Numbered from the stretch's first letter, positions 6,572 through 13,650 are shown. The stretch: DNA of 18,375 bases from Deltaproteobacteria bacterium (GCA_023230665.1 JALNWY010000055.1:1-18375), one strand, 5' to 3'. A program made the numbers and translations. Notes: generated by a model from the sequence alone, not told the origin.

Positions 6572-7203
6572 GGAATCCTCTCTATGATTTCCTCGCGCGA
6601 ACACCGCAATGCACTGATAATGCTCTGAACATCCCTCACCGCCCCGGCAATATCGTCGTTCACCACGAGGTAGTCGTACATGCCCCACGACCTGAGCTCG
6701 TTCTTGGCATTCCTAAGCCGGATGCGCAAGGCCTCGTCGTCTTCGGTGCCCCGCCTGGCGAGACGCCTGGCAAGCTCCTCGATGCTCGGGGGGAGAATGA
6801 AGATATACACGCCCGGCGAGTTTTTCTGCTGGGCCTGTCTGACCCCCTGGACATCGATGTCCAGAAGGATGTTCCTGCCCTGCCTCTCCCGGCCCTCCAT
6901 CCACGAGAGCGAGGTCCCGTAGAGATTGTCGTGCACCCGGGCCCATTCGAGGAACTCGTTTCTGCTCTTCATGTCTTCAAAGATCTCGCGCGTAACGAAG
7001 AAATAATCCTTTCCGTCCAGCTCGCGGGGCCGGGAAGGCCGGGTGGTATACGATATCGAAAGCACGAAATCCTGATTGCGCCTCAGAATCTCGGTGATAA
7101 TGCTTGACTTGCCGACCCCCGAGGGGCCGGAAATAAAGATTCTCAACTCCTTGCCCCTGCCTTTTTGATCATTCTTTTTCCTTGTAGTTCTCCTTGGGGG
7201 CAT
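6550..7203 (-). CDS. gmk: guanylate kinase
   Basis: Phosphorylates GMP to GDP in the cytoplasm. The P-loop GPSGVGKSSI, the GMP-site YTTRPSRPRELDGKDYFFV, FLEWARVHDNLYGTS, ILLDIDVQGVRQ and IFILPPSIEELARRLARRGTE are textbook guanylate kinase. The most credible start is the ATG at 7203, giving 217 residues with a short, strongly basic N-terminal extension (PPRRTTRKKNDQKGRGKE) before the first beta strand. It would overlap remA by 35 bp. The upstream part of the frame to 7314 reads remA in another frame and is not coding. An AAGGAG sits directly before an in-frame TTG nearer the core, too close to act as its ribosome site, so a shorter protein is possible but less likely. Confidence 0.95.
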   Translation of the reverse strand: MPPRRTTRKKNDQKGRGKELRIFISGPSGVGKSSIITEILRRNQDFVLSISYTTRPSRPRELDGKDYFFVTREIFEDMKSRNEFLEWARVHDNLYGTSLSWMEGRERQGRNILLDIDVQGVRQAQQKNSPGVYIFILPPSIEELARRLARRGTEDDEALRIRLRNAKNELRSWGMYDYLVVNDDIAGAVRDVQSIISALRCSREEIIERIPWLREIE

Positions 7204-7453
7204 TTCCGTCGGAAAGCCTGTTGGAGATAGTCTCGGCCTGGATGGCGCTGAGGATGATATGCGAGCTGTCGGTGATGATGATGGACCTCGTCTTCCTTCC
7301 CTGGGTGGCGTCAATGAGCTGGCCCCGTTCCTTGGCCTCTTCTCTCAGACGTTTCATGGGGGAGGATGAGGGGTTGACAATAGCAATGATCCGAGAAGCC
7401 ACAACCCCGTTGTTGAATCCGATGTTCAGTAATTTCGTATCATGCTTGCCCAT
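7169..7453 (-). CDS. remA: RemA/DUF370-family regulatory protein
   Basis: Small 94-residue protein of the RemA (DUF370) family. In Bacillus subtilis RemA is a DNA-binding activator of biofilm-matrix genes that forms ring-like oligomers; in Gram-negative bacteria its role is less clear. The conserved N-terminus LLNIGFNNGVVASRIIAIVNPSSSPMKRL and the middle segment LIDATQGRKTRSIIITDSSHIILSAIQ, including the GRKTRSI basic stretch, are unmistakable. The last ~15 residues are Lys/Glu-rich and encoded within the gmk overlap. A good AAAGGAG site precedes the ATG at 7453. It sits in the widespread yicC-remA-gmk gene order, 40 bp after the yicC stop. Confidence 0.93.
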   Translation of the reverse strand: MGKHDTKLLNIGFNNGVVASRIIAIVNPSSSPMKRLREEAKERGQLIDATQGRKTRSIIITDSSHIILSAIQAETISNRLSDGNAPKENYKEKE

Positions 7454-7493
7454 AAAACACTCCTTTCATTGTGCTCTCTATAGTCTAGAGTAG

Positions 7494-8357
7494 TTATTCG
7501 ATGTTCTGGACCTGTTCGCGTATCTTCTCCACTTCGGCCTTTGCCTCGATCACGATATGACTCAGGGTGATGACCTGGCTCTTGGACCCGATGGTGTTGA
7601 GCTCGCGGTTGATCTCCTGGAGCATGAAGTCGAGCCGTCTGCCGATGGAGGGATCAGGGGTGTCGATAACGCCCTGAAAGGACGCGATGTGGCTGTGGAG
7701 CCTCACGAGTTCCTCGGTGATGTCCGACCGGTCGGCCATCAGCGCGATCTCCTGCTCCACGCGCGTCTCGTCCACCTTGTCCGCCTTGTCTCCGAGCAGC
7801 TCCTGCAGCCGCGACAGAAGCCTTTCGCGGAATATGTCAACCATGCCCTGGGCGGCCTGCTTCATGTCTTGGTGCATCCGGACGAGCGATTCGAGCCGCT
7901 TGGAGATATCGGCCTTGAGGCGTCCTCCTTCCTCTGCCTTTGCCGCAGTGAAAGATGCGAGAGCCTCAATCATGCCCTCCCGTAAAGGAGGCCACAGTTC
8001 TTCGATGTCGCGGGCGTTCTCTCCCAGGATCCCGGGCAGCATCAGGATGTCCCGGAAGGTCACCTCCCCGCCGAATTCCCGGGCCATGCGGCCGAGATCC
8101 TCGGAGTAGATCCGGGCGAGATCCCAGTTCACCGCGAGCCTCTCCTGAACATCGATCGACATGCTGCGGGTGATGTTCACCTCGACCTTGCCCCTGGTCA
8201 CACGTTCATGAACCAGGTCGCGTGCGGGTATCTCAAAAGACGAAAGGTCCTTCGGGACCCGTACCCGGATATCGCGGTACCGGTGATTGACCCCTTTGAT
8301 CTCGATGTGATAGCCGTCTTTGTCGGCCTGGCCGAACCCTGTCATGCTCCGCGGCAT
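7494..8357 (-). CDS. yicC: YicC/YloC-family endoribonuclease
   Basis: Member of the YicC family of endoribonucleases, implicated in small-RNA turnover in E. coli. From the ATG at 8357 the protein has 287 residues, standard for the family. It opens with the diagnostic MPRSMTGFGQADKDGYHIEIKGVNHRYRDI and ends with the equally conserved QEIALMADRSDITEELVRLHSHIASF, IGRRLDFMLQEINRELNTIGSKS and a final VIEAKAEVEKIREQVQNIE that is probably coiled coil. An AAGGAG site lies nine bases before this ATG; the open frame continues to 8438 without conservation. It overlaps the end of the DUF4416 gene by 16 bp and is followed by remA after 40 bp. Confidence 0.96.
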   Translation of the reverse strand: MPRSMTGFGQADKDGYHIEIKGVNHRYRDIRVRVPKDLSSFEIPARDLVHERVTRGKVEVNITRSMSIDVQERLAVNWDLARIYSEDLGRMAREFGGEVTFRDILMLPGILGENARDIEELWPPLREGMIEALASFTAAKAEEGGRLKADISKRLESLVRMHQDMKQAAQGMVDIFRERLLSRLQELLGDKADKVDETRVEQEIALMADRSDITEELVRLHSHIASFQGVIDTPDPSIGRRLDFMLQEINRELNTIGSKSQVITLSHIVIEAKAEVEKIREQVQNIE

Positions 8358-8875
8358 CGTGATTTCTCCTTGTACTGTTCCCTTAAGGAATTGAAGATCT
8401 CGATCATCCCGGGCGAGGCATAGTCCGGATAGGTCCACGGCAGGGCCCGATATGAGTCTTTTTGGTACATGAGGGTCACCTCGCCCCAGATGCCGCTTCC
8501 CAGATAGATGCGGTGGCTGTAGGGTTTGGTGGTGGCAAGGCAGATGTTCTCCAGGCTCAGGATGCCGGGATCGAGATTGACTGACCTCTTCCCCCGGGCC
8601 GTGAAGGTCTCTTCGATGGCGTTCGATCTCAGCTTCGAGGCGGGGAGGCTGTCCCTGGGCACCGGATTGTAGAAGGCTATGAGAATGCGGTATAAAGGCG
8701 AGCCCAGCTCTCCTTCATAATACGAGGTAAAACCAAAGGGCATGGGTCCGGACTCGTAGACTGTCTCGCCATAGCTGTCCTTGAGCGCGCCGATCGCTTT
8801 CCCCGCGGGGACGGCATCGTGGAAGAGGACACTGCAGAAGAGCATGACATCACCGGGAGTGGCTGGTGTACCCAC
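8342..8875 (-). CDS. DUF4416-family protein of unknown function
   Basis: A 177-residue protein of the DUF4416 family, recognised from its start (GTPATPGDVMLFCSVLFHD), the central YESGPMPFGFTSYYEGELGSPLYRILIAFYNPVPRDSLPASK region, and SVNLDPGILSLENICLATTKPYSHRIYLGSGIWGEVTLMYQ followed by LPWTYPDYASPGMIEIF. No catalytic function has been established for the family to my knowledge, and I see no nucleotide-binding or metal motif. There is no signal peptide or membrane segment, so it is probably cytoplasmic. The start is a GTG at 8875 with GGGAGGAAATCA upstream. It overlaps hldE1 by 26 bp and yicC by 16 bp, implying tight coupling. The invariant Tyr/Pro/Gly-rich segments suggest an enzyme or RNA-binding fold, but that is a guess. 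Confidence 0.88.
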   Translation of the reverse strand: MGTPATPGDVMLFCSVLFHDAVPAGKAIGALKDSYGETVYESGPMPFGFTSYYEGELGSPLYRILIAFYNPVPRDSLPASKLRSNAIEETFTARGKRSVNLDPGILSLENICLATTKPYSHRIYLGSGIWGEVTLMYQKDSYRALPWTYPDYASPGMIEIFNSLREQYKEKSRCRGA

Positions 8876-9866
8876 TGATTTCCTCCCTGCATATCCGGTA
8901 GAGTTTTTCCCTGGGCACGCTCGCAGCGCCCACTTCAGCCACCACCAGGCCGGCGGCGGTGTTGGCTATGATCGCTGCCTCCCGGGGACTGGCGCCCGAG
9001 ACGAGGGCAAGGGCAAAGCATGCAATGACCGTGTCCCCGGCCCCGGTCACATCGTACACGGCCTGGGCCGTGGTGGGGATGTCCACTGCCTCGTGGTCTT
9101 TTTCGAAGAGGCTCATGCCGTGCTCTCCCCGGGTGACGAGTATGGTGTCGCACGCAAGCGCCGATTTGACTCTCCTGGCCGCATCGACGATGTCCTGATC
9201 CGACTCGATCTTGATCCCGGCGCCAAAGCTCAGCTCTTTGGTGTTGGGGGTGATGACATCGATGTTCTTGTAAAAAGGAAAGTTCCGTTCCTTGGGGTCC
9301 ACGCAGACAATCACGCCGTTTCCCCTGGTGAGATCCACCACCTCGCTGACGAGCTCCCGGCTCACCACTCCCTTTGCATAATCGGAGATGATGACGGCAT
9401 CCACGGCGCGGATGCACTCCCGGACCTCGCGGATCATTTTCTCCCTGATATGATCGGGAATGGCCGACCGGTTTTCGCGGTCGAGCCGGACGATCTGCTG
9501 GGTGTGGGCAATGATCCGGGTCTTGACAATCGTCTCCTTGCCGGGGTCGGACAGGATCTTGGAGGTGGGGATGCCTGACTGGTTCAGGATGTCGACCAGG
9601 ATGTCGCCCTGGACATCCATGCCCTTCACCCCGCTCATGAGCACTGAAGCCCCGAGGCTCAGGAGGTTGTTGGCCACGTTTCCGGCCCCGCCGAGCTTGT
9701 ATTTTTCCTCGTGCACCTCCACCACGGGCACCGGGGCTTCGGGTGAGATCCTCTCCACCTCGCCCCAGATATAGTGGTCGAGCATGAGATCCCCGATGAC
9801 CATGATGGTCTTGGAGCCCATGGCGTCAAAAATGGAAGCCAGCCTGTCCTGGTCGATTTTCAGCAT
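8850..9866 (-). CDS. rfaE1: D-glycero-beta-D-manno-heptose-7-phosphate kinase (RfaE1 domain)
   Basis: PfkB/ribokinase-family kinase that phosphorylates D-glycero-D-manno-heptose 7-phosphate to the 1,7-bisphosphate in ADP-heptose synthesis for LPS inner core. From the ATG at 9866 it has 338 residues, kinase domain only; the cytidylyl/adenylyltransferase half found in bifunctional HldE is absent, so a separate rfaE2 is expected elsewhere. Signatures are VIGDLMLDHYIWGEVERISPEAPVPVV, KLGGAGNVANNL, IISDYAKGVVS, VDPKERN, TPNTKEL and the catalytic DVTGAGDTVIACFALAL. A TTG at 9890 would add eight residues but 9866 matches the family. No Shine-Dalgarno precedes the ATG; a TTGACA/CATAGT promoter places the start site at about the ATG. 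It follows ftsY by 24 bp. Confidence 0.95.
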   Translation of the reverse strand: MLKIDQDRLASIFDAMGSKTIMVIGDLMLDHYIWGEVERISPEAPVPVVEVHEEKYKLGGAGNVANNLLSLGASVLMSGVKGMDVQGDILVDILNQSGIPTSKILSDPGKETIVKTRIIAHTQQIVRLDRENRSAIPDHIREKMIREVRECIRAVDAVIISDYAKGVVSRELVSEVVDLTRGNGVIVCVDPKERNFPFYKNIDVITPNTKELSFGAGIKIESDQDIVDAARRVKSALACDTILVTRGEHGMSLFEKDHEAVDIPTTAQAVYDVTGAGDTVIACFALALVSGASPREAAIIANTAAGLVVAEVGAASVPREKLYRICREEISGYTSHSR

Positions 9867-9872
9867 TGGGAT

Positions 9873-9901
9873 ACTATGAGGAAAGATCAATTAATTGTCA
9901 A
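9873..9901 (-). promoter_or_regulatory. putative sigma-70 promoter of rfaE1, leaderless
   Basis: Minus strand: perfect TTGACA (9901-9896, within the last ftsY codons), 17-bp spacer, CATAGT (9878-9873). The ATG begins 7 nt after the -10 element, exactly where transcription would start, so the predicted mRNA is leaderless. The hexamer and spacing are good, but start-site mapping is needed to confirm. Confidence 0.55.
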
Positions 9902-11090
9902 GAAAAAGAGCATTTACGAAGTCTTGCGCATTGAACTGCTGCAGGTCGTCCATATCTTCTCCGACACCAATATATCGGATAGGGATCTCGAACTCATTGG
10001 CGATTCCGACAATCACGCCGCCTTTGGACGACCCGTCGAGCTTGGTCATGGCGACGCCGGTCACGTCCAGGGCGCGATCGAACTGTCTGGTCTGTTCAAT
10101 GGCATTCTGCCCTATTGTAGCGTCCAAGACAAGCAGAATCTCATGCGGGGCCCCGGACAGCTTCTTGTCGAGGACCCGCTTGGTCTTCTTGAGCTCGTCC
10201 ATGAGGTTCTCCTTGGTGTGGAGGCGCCCGGCCGTATCGATGATCAGGACATCGTGGCCCCGCGACATGGCTGCCGAAAGCCCGTCAAAGGCCACGGCCG
10301 AAGGGTCTGCCCCCTCGTGCGATTTGATGAAATCGGCGCCGACCCGCTGGGCCCAGTGCTCGAGCTGCTCGATGGCCGCGGCCCGGAAGGTGTCGCCCGA
10401 TGCGATGACGACCGATTTGCCCTCGGTTTTGAGCCGGTGCGCGATCTTCGCGATGGTCGTGGTCTTGCCCGATCCGTTGACGCCGGTGACCATGATCACG
10501 AAGGGCTTCACGTCTTGGGGAATGGTGAGGGGGGCCTCCCGCTTCTCCAGGATGGAACCGATCTCGGTTCGGATGGAATCCATGGCCTGCTCCGCGGTGC
10601 TGATCTTCTCGACATTCTTCTGGACATGCTCGAAGACGGCATAGGCGGTCCTCACCCCGATGTCCGTGCCCACGAGGGTCTCTTCGAGCTCTGTGAGGAG
10701 CCCCTCGTCGATAGCCGGAGAGCGCCTGAACACGGATGATATCCTCTCGACAAACCCTTTGTGCGTCTTGGAGAGGCCTTTCTCCAGCTTCTCGCGGGGA
10801 GAGGGCGCGGGCGGCGCCGCCGGCTTGAGAACCGCCTTTTTCCCGGGCACTGCCGCGATCTCTTCCGGGCGCGAGACCTCTTCCTGTTCAGGAACGCTCC
10901 TGGGGTGGATTCCGGGTATCGGGAGAACCCACAGGTTCAAGAGAACCGCGATGACGAGGTAGACCCAGGAAGGGAGATCAACGGGCTCGGTGAAGGGCAG
11001 TGCGTTTCCGGCATCGGCCACGAAAAGGGCAAAGAACACATAACTGATGAGATAGACAAGATAATCATATGCATTAAAACGGTACTTCAC
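9891..11090 (-). CDS. ftsY: signal recognition particle receptor FtsY with N-terminal membrane hairpin
   Basis: SRP-receptor GTPase that docks ribosome-SRP complexes at the inner membrane. The 399-residue protein has an N-terminal hydrophobic hairpin: residues 10-25 (YLVYLISYVFFALFVA) and 40-58 (PSWVYLVIAVLLNLWVLP), joined by an acidic loop and flanked by basic residues on the predicted cytoplasmic side. Next come a Pro/Ala/Glu-rich linker (about 61-100), the four-helix N domain and the G domain, with GVNGSGKTTT (G1, 203-212), SGDTFRAAAIEQL, IDTAGRLHTKENL (G3), TKLDGSSKGG (G4) and YIGVGEDMDDLQQF near the end. Classical E. coli FtsY has an acidic A domain rather than two clear membrane spans. 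The start is GTG at 11090 after AAGGAGATAAACC. Confidence 0.96.
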   Translation of the reverse strand: MKYRFNAYDYLVYLISYVFFALFVADAGNALPFTEPVDLPSWVYLVIAVLLNLWVLPIPGIHPRSVPEQEEVSRPEEIAAVPGKKAVLKPAAPPAPSPREKLEKGLSKTHKGFVERISSVFRRSPAIDEGLLTELEETLVGTDIGVRTAYAVFEHVQKNVEKISTAEQAMDSIRTEIGSILEKREAPLTIPQDVKPFVIMVTGVNGSGKTTTIAKIAHRLKTEGKSVVIASGDTFRAAAIEQLEHWAQRVGADFIKSHEGADPSAVAFDGLSAAMSRGHDVLIIDTAGRLHTKENLMDELKKTKRVLDKKLSGAPHEILLVLDATIGQNAIEQTRQFDRALDVTGVAMTKLDGSSKGGVIVGIANEFEIPIRYIGVGEDMDDLQQFNAQDFVNALFLDN

Positions 11091-11212
11091 GGTTTATCTC
11101 CTTCATCGGCACTAGCTGGTATCTCCTATCACAGGCATGGAAAAAGAACAAGGCAGAGCATGAGAAATCTCTTTTTCGATCAGGCCCCTGGTGTGCCGGC
11201 AGGAGATAGCTG

Positions 11213-11239
11213 TTGACAAGAAATCAGGAAGGGTATACT
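11213..11239 (+). promoter_or_regulatory. putative promoter of the first NMO-like gene (15-bp spacer)
   Basis: Plus strand: TTGACA (11213-11218) and TATACT (11234-11239) are near-perfect hexamers but separated by only 15 bp, shorter than the optimal 17. The operator-like sequence begins at the last base of the -10. A sub-optimal spacer with a regulator site overlapping the start region suggests tight control. The leader to the ATG at 11301 is about 55 nt. Confidence 0.5.
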
Positions 11240-11263
11240 TAAAGCTTAAAGTTAAACTATAAC
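11239..11263 (+). promoter_or_regulatory. operator-like site 1 (NMO-1), shared 25-bp motif
   Basis: The core TTAAAGTTAAACTATAA sits just downstream of the -10 of the NMO-1 promoter, preceded by a second TTAAAG. It is an imperfect 19-bp palindrome (11245-11263) centred on one A. It matches the site at 13607-13631 at 21 of 25 positions and the one at 16089-16113 at 21 of 25. It is the likely binding site of the MerR-type regulator encoded at 15382-16077 (inference). Confidence 0.65.
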
Positions 11264-11300
11264 ATTATAAGTTGATGAAAATTTATCCAAGGAGGAAATC

Positions 11301-12290
11301 ATGATACAGACCGCTATCACGGAGATGTTTGGGATCCGGTATCCTGTTATCTGCGGGGCCATGATGTGGCTGTGCAAGCCGGGGCTCTGCGCCGCCATAT
11401 CCGAGGCAGGGGGCATGGGAAACCTGACGGCCGGCAATTACGAGACAGAGGATGATTTTCGGGCAGCCATCCGAGAGGTGAAGGCGCTCACTGACAAGCC
11501 CTTTATGATCGGGCTGACCCTGCTTCCCTCCATACGGATCACCGGGGAGCACCACAGGATGTATGTCAGGGTGTGTGCAGAGGAGCGGGTGGCAGGCATC
11601 GAGGTCTCGGGCAGCCCGCTCGACAAGGCGATAGGCAAAGACGGGATTGCAGAGCTCAAGAACGCAGGGGTGAGGCTCTTTCATAAGGTGGGCTCGGTCC
11701 GACATGCGATGCACGCACAAAAGGTCGGATATGACGGCGTATATGCGGCCGGTTTCGAAGAAGGCGGTCACCCCCTTGACGATGACGTGACCACCATGGT
11801 CCTCACGCCCAGGATAGCGGATTCTGTCAAGATACCAGTGGTGACCGTGGGCGGCATATCAGACGGGAGGTCTCTGGCCGCGGCGCTCACCCTGGGAGCC
11901 CAGGGCGTGATGATGGCGAGCAGGTTCATTGCGACCGAAGAGTGCGCGGTGCACGAGAATATCAAAAAAGAGCTCATCGCAAGGCAGGAATTCGAAACCA
12001 CCATGTTCTGCAAGAGCATCGGACTGCAGGGAAGGGCCCTGAGGAACAAGGTCATCAGCGATGTCCTCGAGATCGAGAAGAGCGGCGGCGGGCTCGAGCA
12101 GCTGATTCCGCTCATCTCGGGCCAGCGGATAAAGGATGCATGGGAGCAGGGACAGGTGGAGGATGCGCCTTTGATGGTGGGGCAGTCCATCGGCCATATC
12201 CGGGAGATCGTGAGCTGCCGGCATCTGCTGGAAACCATGCACGATGATGCGGTGGCGCACCTGAACAAGGCCATGAGCCTGGCGAATTAG
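11301..12290 (+). CDS. nitronate monooxygenase / 2-nitropropane dioxygenase-like FMN enzyme (NMO-1)
   Basis: TIM-barrel FMN protein of the NMO/2-nitropropane dioxygenase/FabK superfamily, 329 residues. N-terminus MIQTAITEMFGIRYPVICGAM, the ISEAGGMGNLTAG flavin-contact strand, the AAGFEEGGHP motif with the candidate catalytic His at 157, and the phosphate-binding end IPVVTVGGISDGRSLAAALTLGAQGVMMASRFI are visible. True nitronate monooxygenases oxidise alkyl nitronates such as propionate-3-nitronate. Others in the superfamily are enoyl-ACP reductases or uncharacterised oxidoreductases, and the exact substrate cannot be read from sequence. A strong AAGGAGGAAATC precedes the ATG. The gene is transcribed alone, divergent from ftsY and convergent with a paralogue with which it shares an operator-like motif. 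Confidence 0.88.
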   Translation: MIQTAITEMFGIRYPVICGAMMWLCKPGLCAAISEAGGMGNLTAGNYETEDDFRAAIREVKALTDKPFMIGLTLLPSIRITGEHHRMYVRVCAEERVAGIEVSGSPLDKAIGKDGIAELKNAGVRLFHKVGSVRHAMHAQKVGYDGVYAAGFEEGGHPLDDDVTTMVLTPRIADSVKIPVVTVGGISDGRSLAAALTLGAQGVMMASRFIATEECAVHENIKKELIARQEFETTMFCKSIGLQGRALRNKVISDVLEIEKSGGGLEQLIPLISGQRIKDAWEQGQVEDAPLMVGQSIGHIREIVSCRHLLETMHDDAVAHLNKAMSLAN

Positions 12291-12320
12291 TGCTTCACAG
12301 CACACCTCCTTCCCCATGAT

Positions 12321-12354
12321 AAAAAAGGCGGTTCTGCAGCCGTGCAGAACCGCC
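12321..12354 (-). terminator. Rho-independent terminator of NMO-2
   Basis: Perfect 12-bp stem (GGCGGTTCTGCA / TGCAGAACCGCC, 12327-12338 and 12343-12354) with a 4-nt loop. Read on the minus strand it is followed by T6 (12326-12321), a canonical terminator 23 bp after the NMO-2 stop. On the plus strand no T tract follows, so it may only slow transcription arriving from NMO-1. Confidence 0.9.
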
Positions 12355-12376
12355 GTGGGGAACAGGGAGAAAAGAA

Positions 12377-13540
12377 TTATCCGCCGGACTTGGCAGCGGC
12401 CGGTTCTTTCTTTGGAGAGCGCGGCTTCCTGGAAGCCGGCTTTAAAGCCTTTCTGGCGGGAGCCTTTGCAGCCTTGGGGGCGTCGGCATTGCCGCTCTTT
12501 GCCTTTTTTGCCAGATCTTTCGCGATCTCTTCGGCCTCCCGCACCACCCGCTCGATGGCCTCGGCAACCGTGGGGTTGTCCTGGATCAGCCCGGTCACCT
12601 GGCCGACTGGAAGCACGCCCTCGGTCATGTCGCCGCTCTCCGTGGCTACGCGGATGGCCTTGAAGGCGTTTGCCATGTATGCAAGCTGCATGGCGTTCTT
12701 CAAGCCCGAGGCCAGCACGCCGATAAAGAGCTTGAAATAGGGGAGGTGAAGCTGGCGGGCAATGTCTCTTGAGTTGGGGATCGCCTCGAGCATCTTCTTG
12801 AGGTTCAGGCCTTCCCTGATGGCCTTCCGCGCGGCCCTGGTGTCCAGCACACGGCAGCCCAGCCCGTCAAACCGGGTGGAATACACGGTATCGTTTATGC
12901 CCTTCTCGATGGACAGATTTTTGTAGTTCTGGTGGAGCGGGCTTTCCTGGGTGGTCATCAGGCGGGTCCCCATGGCCGCGCCATCCGCCCCCAATGCGAG
13001 TGCCGCAGCCAGGCCTCTCCCGTCGGCAATGCCTCCGGCTGCAATGATCGGGATGCTCACGGCGCTGGCGATACTGGGAATCAGGCAGAAGGTGGTTGCA
13101 TCACCACCATGGGCCGCGGCCTCGTGGCCTGTCACCAGCAGGGCGTCGCAGCCATAGTCCTGGGCCCTCCTGGCATGCTTGTGATTCACCACCGTGGCGA
13201 TCACCTTGCCGCCGTACTCGTGGGCGGCCTTGACGATCCAGTCGCCCTTGCCCAGAGAGAAATTGATGACCGGCACCTTTTCCTCCAGCGCTACCTGCGC
13301 GTTTTCGGAAGCGCCTGGAAACAGGAGGGTGGCATTGGTTCCGAAAGGCTTGTTGGTGAGCTGCTTGATCTCTCTGATCGCCTTTCTGGTCTGGTCTGCA
13401 TCAAGGGGGCCTGTGGCCAGGATGCCGAGCCCGCCGGCATTGGACACGGCAGCCACCATCTTGGGCACGCTGATCCAGCTCATACCTGAAAGCACGATGG
13501 GGTGCTCGATGCCTAACATCTCTGTAATCCGTGTTTTCAT
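12377..13540 (-). CDS. nitronate monooxygenase-like FMN enzyme with basic C-terminal tail (NMO-2)
   Basis: Second NMO/2-nitropropane dioxygenase superfamily flavoprotein, 387 residues. Core hallmarks: ITEMLGIEHPIVLSGMSWI, VSNAGGLGILATG, the VTGHEAAAHGGD stretch with candidate catalytic His144, IPIIAAGGIADGRGLAAALALGADGAAMGTRLM (FMN phosphate site), and a C-terminal GQVTGLIQDNPTVAEAIERVV helix. After about residue 344 comes a 43-residue low-complexity tail with 14 Lys/Arg, 12 Ala and 6 Pro (for example KAAKAPARKALKPASRKP), resembling histone-H1 or AlgP-like tails and absent from NMO-1. AAAAAAGGAG precedes the ATG at 13540. It shares an operator-like motif with NMO-1 and ends in its own terminator. 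Reaction: probably oxidation or reduction of an unidentified substrate with FMN. Confidence 0.87.
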   Translation of the reverse strand: MKTRITEMLGIEHPIVLSGMSWISVPKMVAAVSNAGGLGILATGPLDADQTRKAIREIKQLTNKPFGTNATLLFPGASENAQVALEEKVPVINFSLGKGDWIVKAAHEYGGKVIATVVNHKHARRAQDYGCDALLVTGHEAAAHGGDATTFCLIPSIASAVSIPIIAAGGIADGRGLAAALALGADGAAMGTRLMTTQESPLHQNYKNLSIEKGINDTVYSTRFDGLGCRVLDTRAARKAIREGLNLKKMLEAIPNSRDIARQLHLPYFKLFIGVLASGLKNAMQLAYMANAFKAIRVATESGDMTEGVLPVGQVTGLIQDNPTVAEAIERVVREAEEIAKDLAKKAKSGNADAPKAAKAPARKALKPASRKPRSPKKEPAAAKSGG

Positions 13541-13606
13541 ACCTGACTCCTTTTTTCGGATTCGTGTTACCCTTCACGGCTCCATCACGGCAGCCCGATA
13601 CGCAGT

Positions 13607-13631
13607 CTAAAGATTAAAGTTAAACTACAAG
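13607..13631 (-). promoter_or_regulatory. operator-like site 2 (NMO-2), shared 25-bp motif
   Basis: Plus-strand core ATTAAAGTTAAACTACAAG, preceded by CTAAAG, 21 of 25 identical to site 1. It overlaps the -10 region of the NMO-2 promoter. The nearly symmetric arms suggest dimer binding. The first base of the site is 67 bp upstream of the NMO-2 ATG. Confidence 0.65.
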
Positions 13632-13650
13632 GCTGTGAAATTCTTGTCAA
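13624..13650 (-). promoter_or_regulatory. putative promoter of NMO-2 (15-bp spacer)
   Basis: Minus strand: TTGACA (13650-13645) followed after 15 bp by TGTAGT (13629-13624). The -35 and the next four bases (TTGACAAGAA) are identical to the NMO-1 promoter, as is the 15-bp spacer. The -10 lies inside operator-like site 2. The -10 match is weak, so either regulator help is needed or the true -10 differs. Confidence 0.42.
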
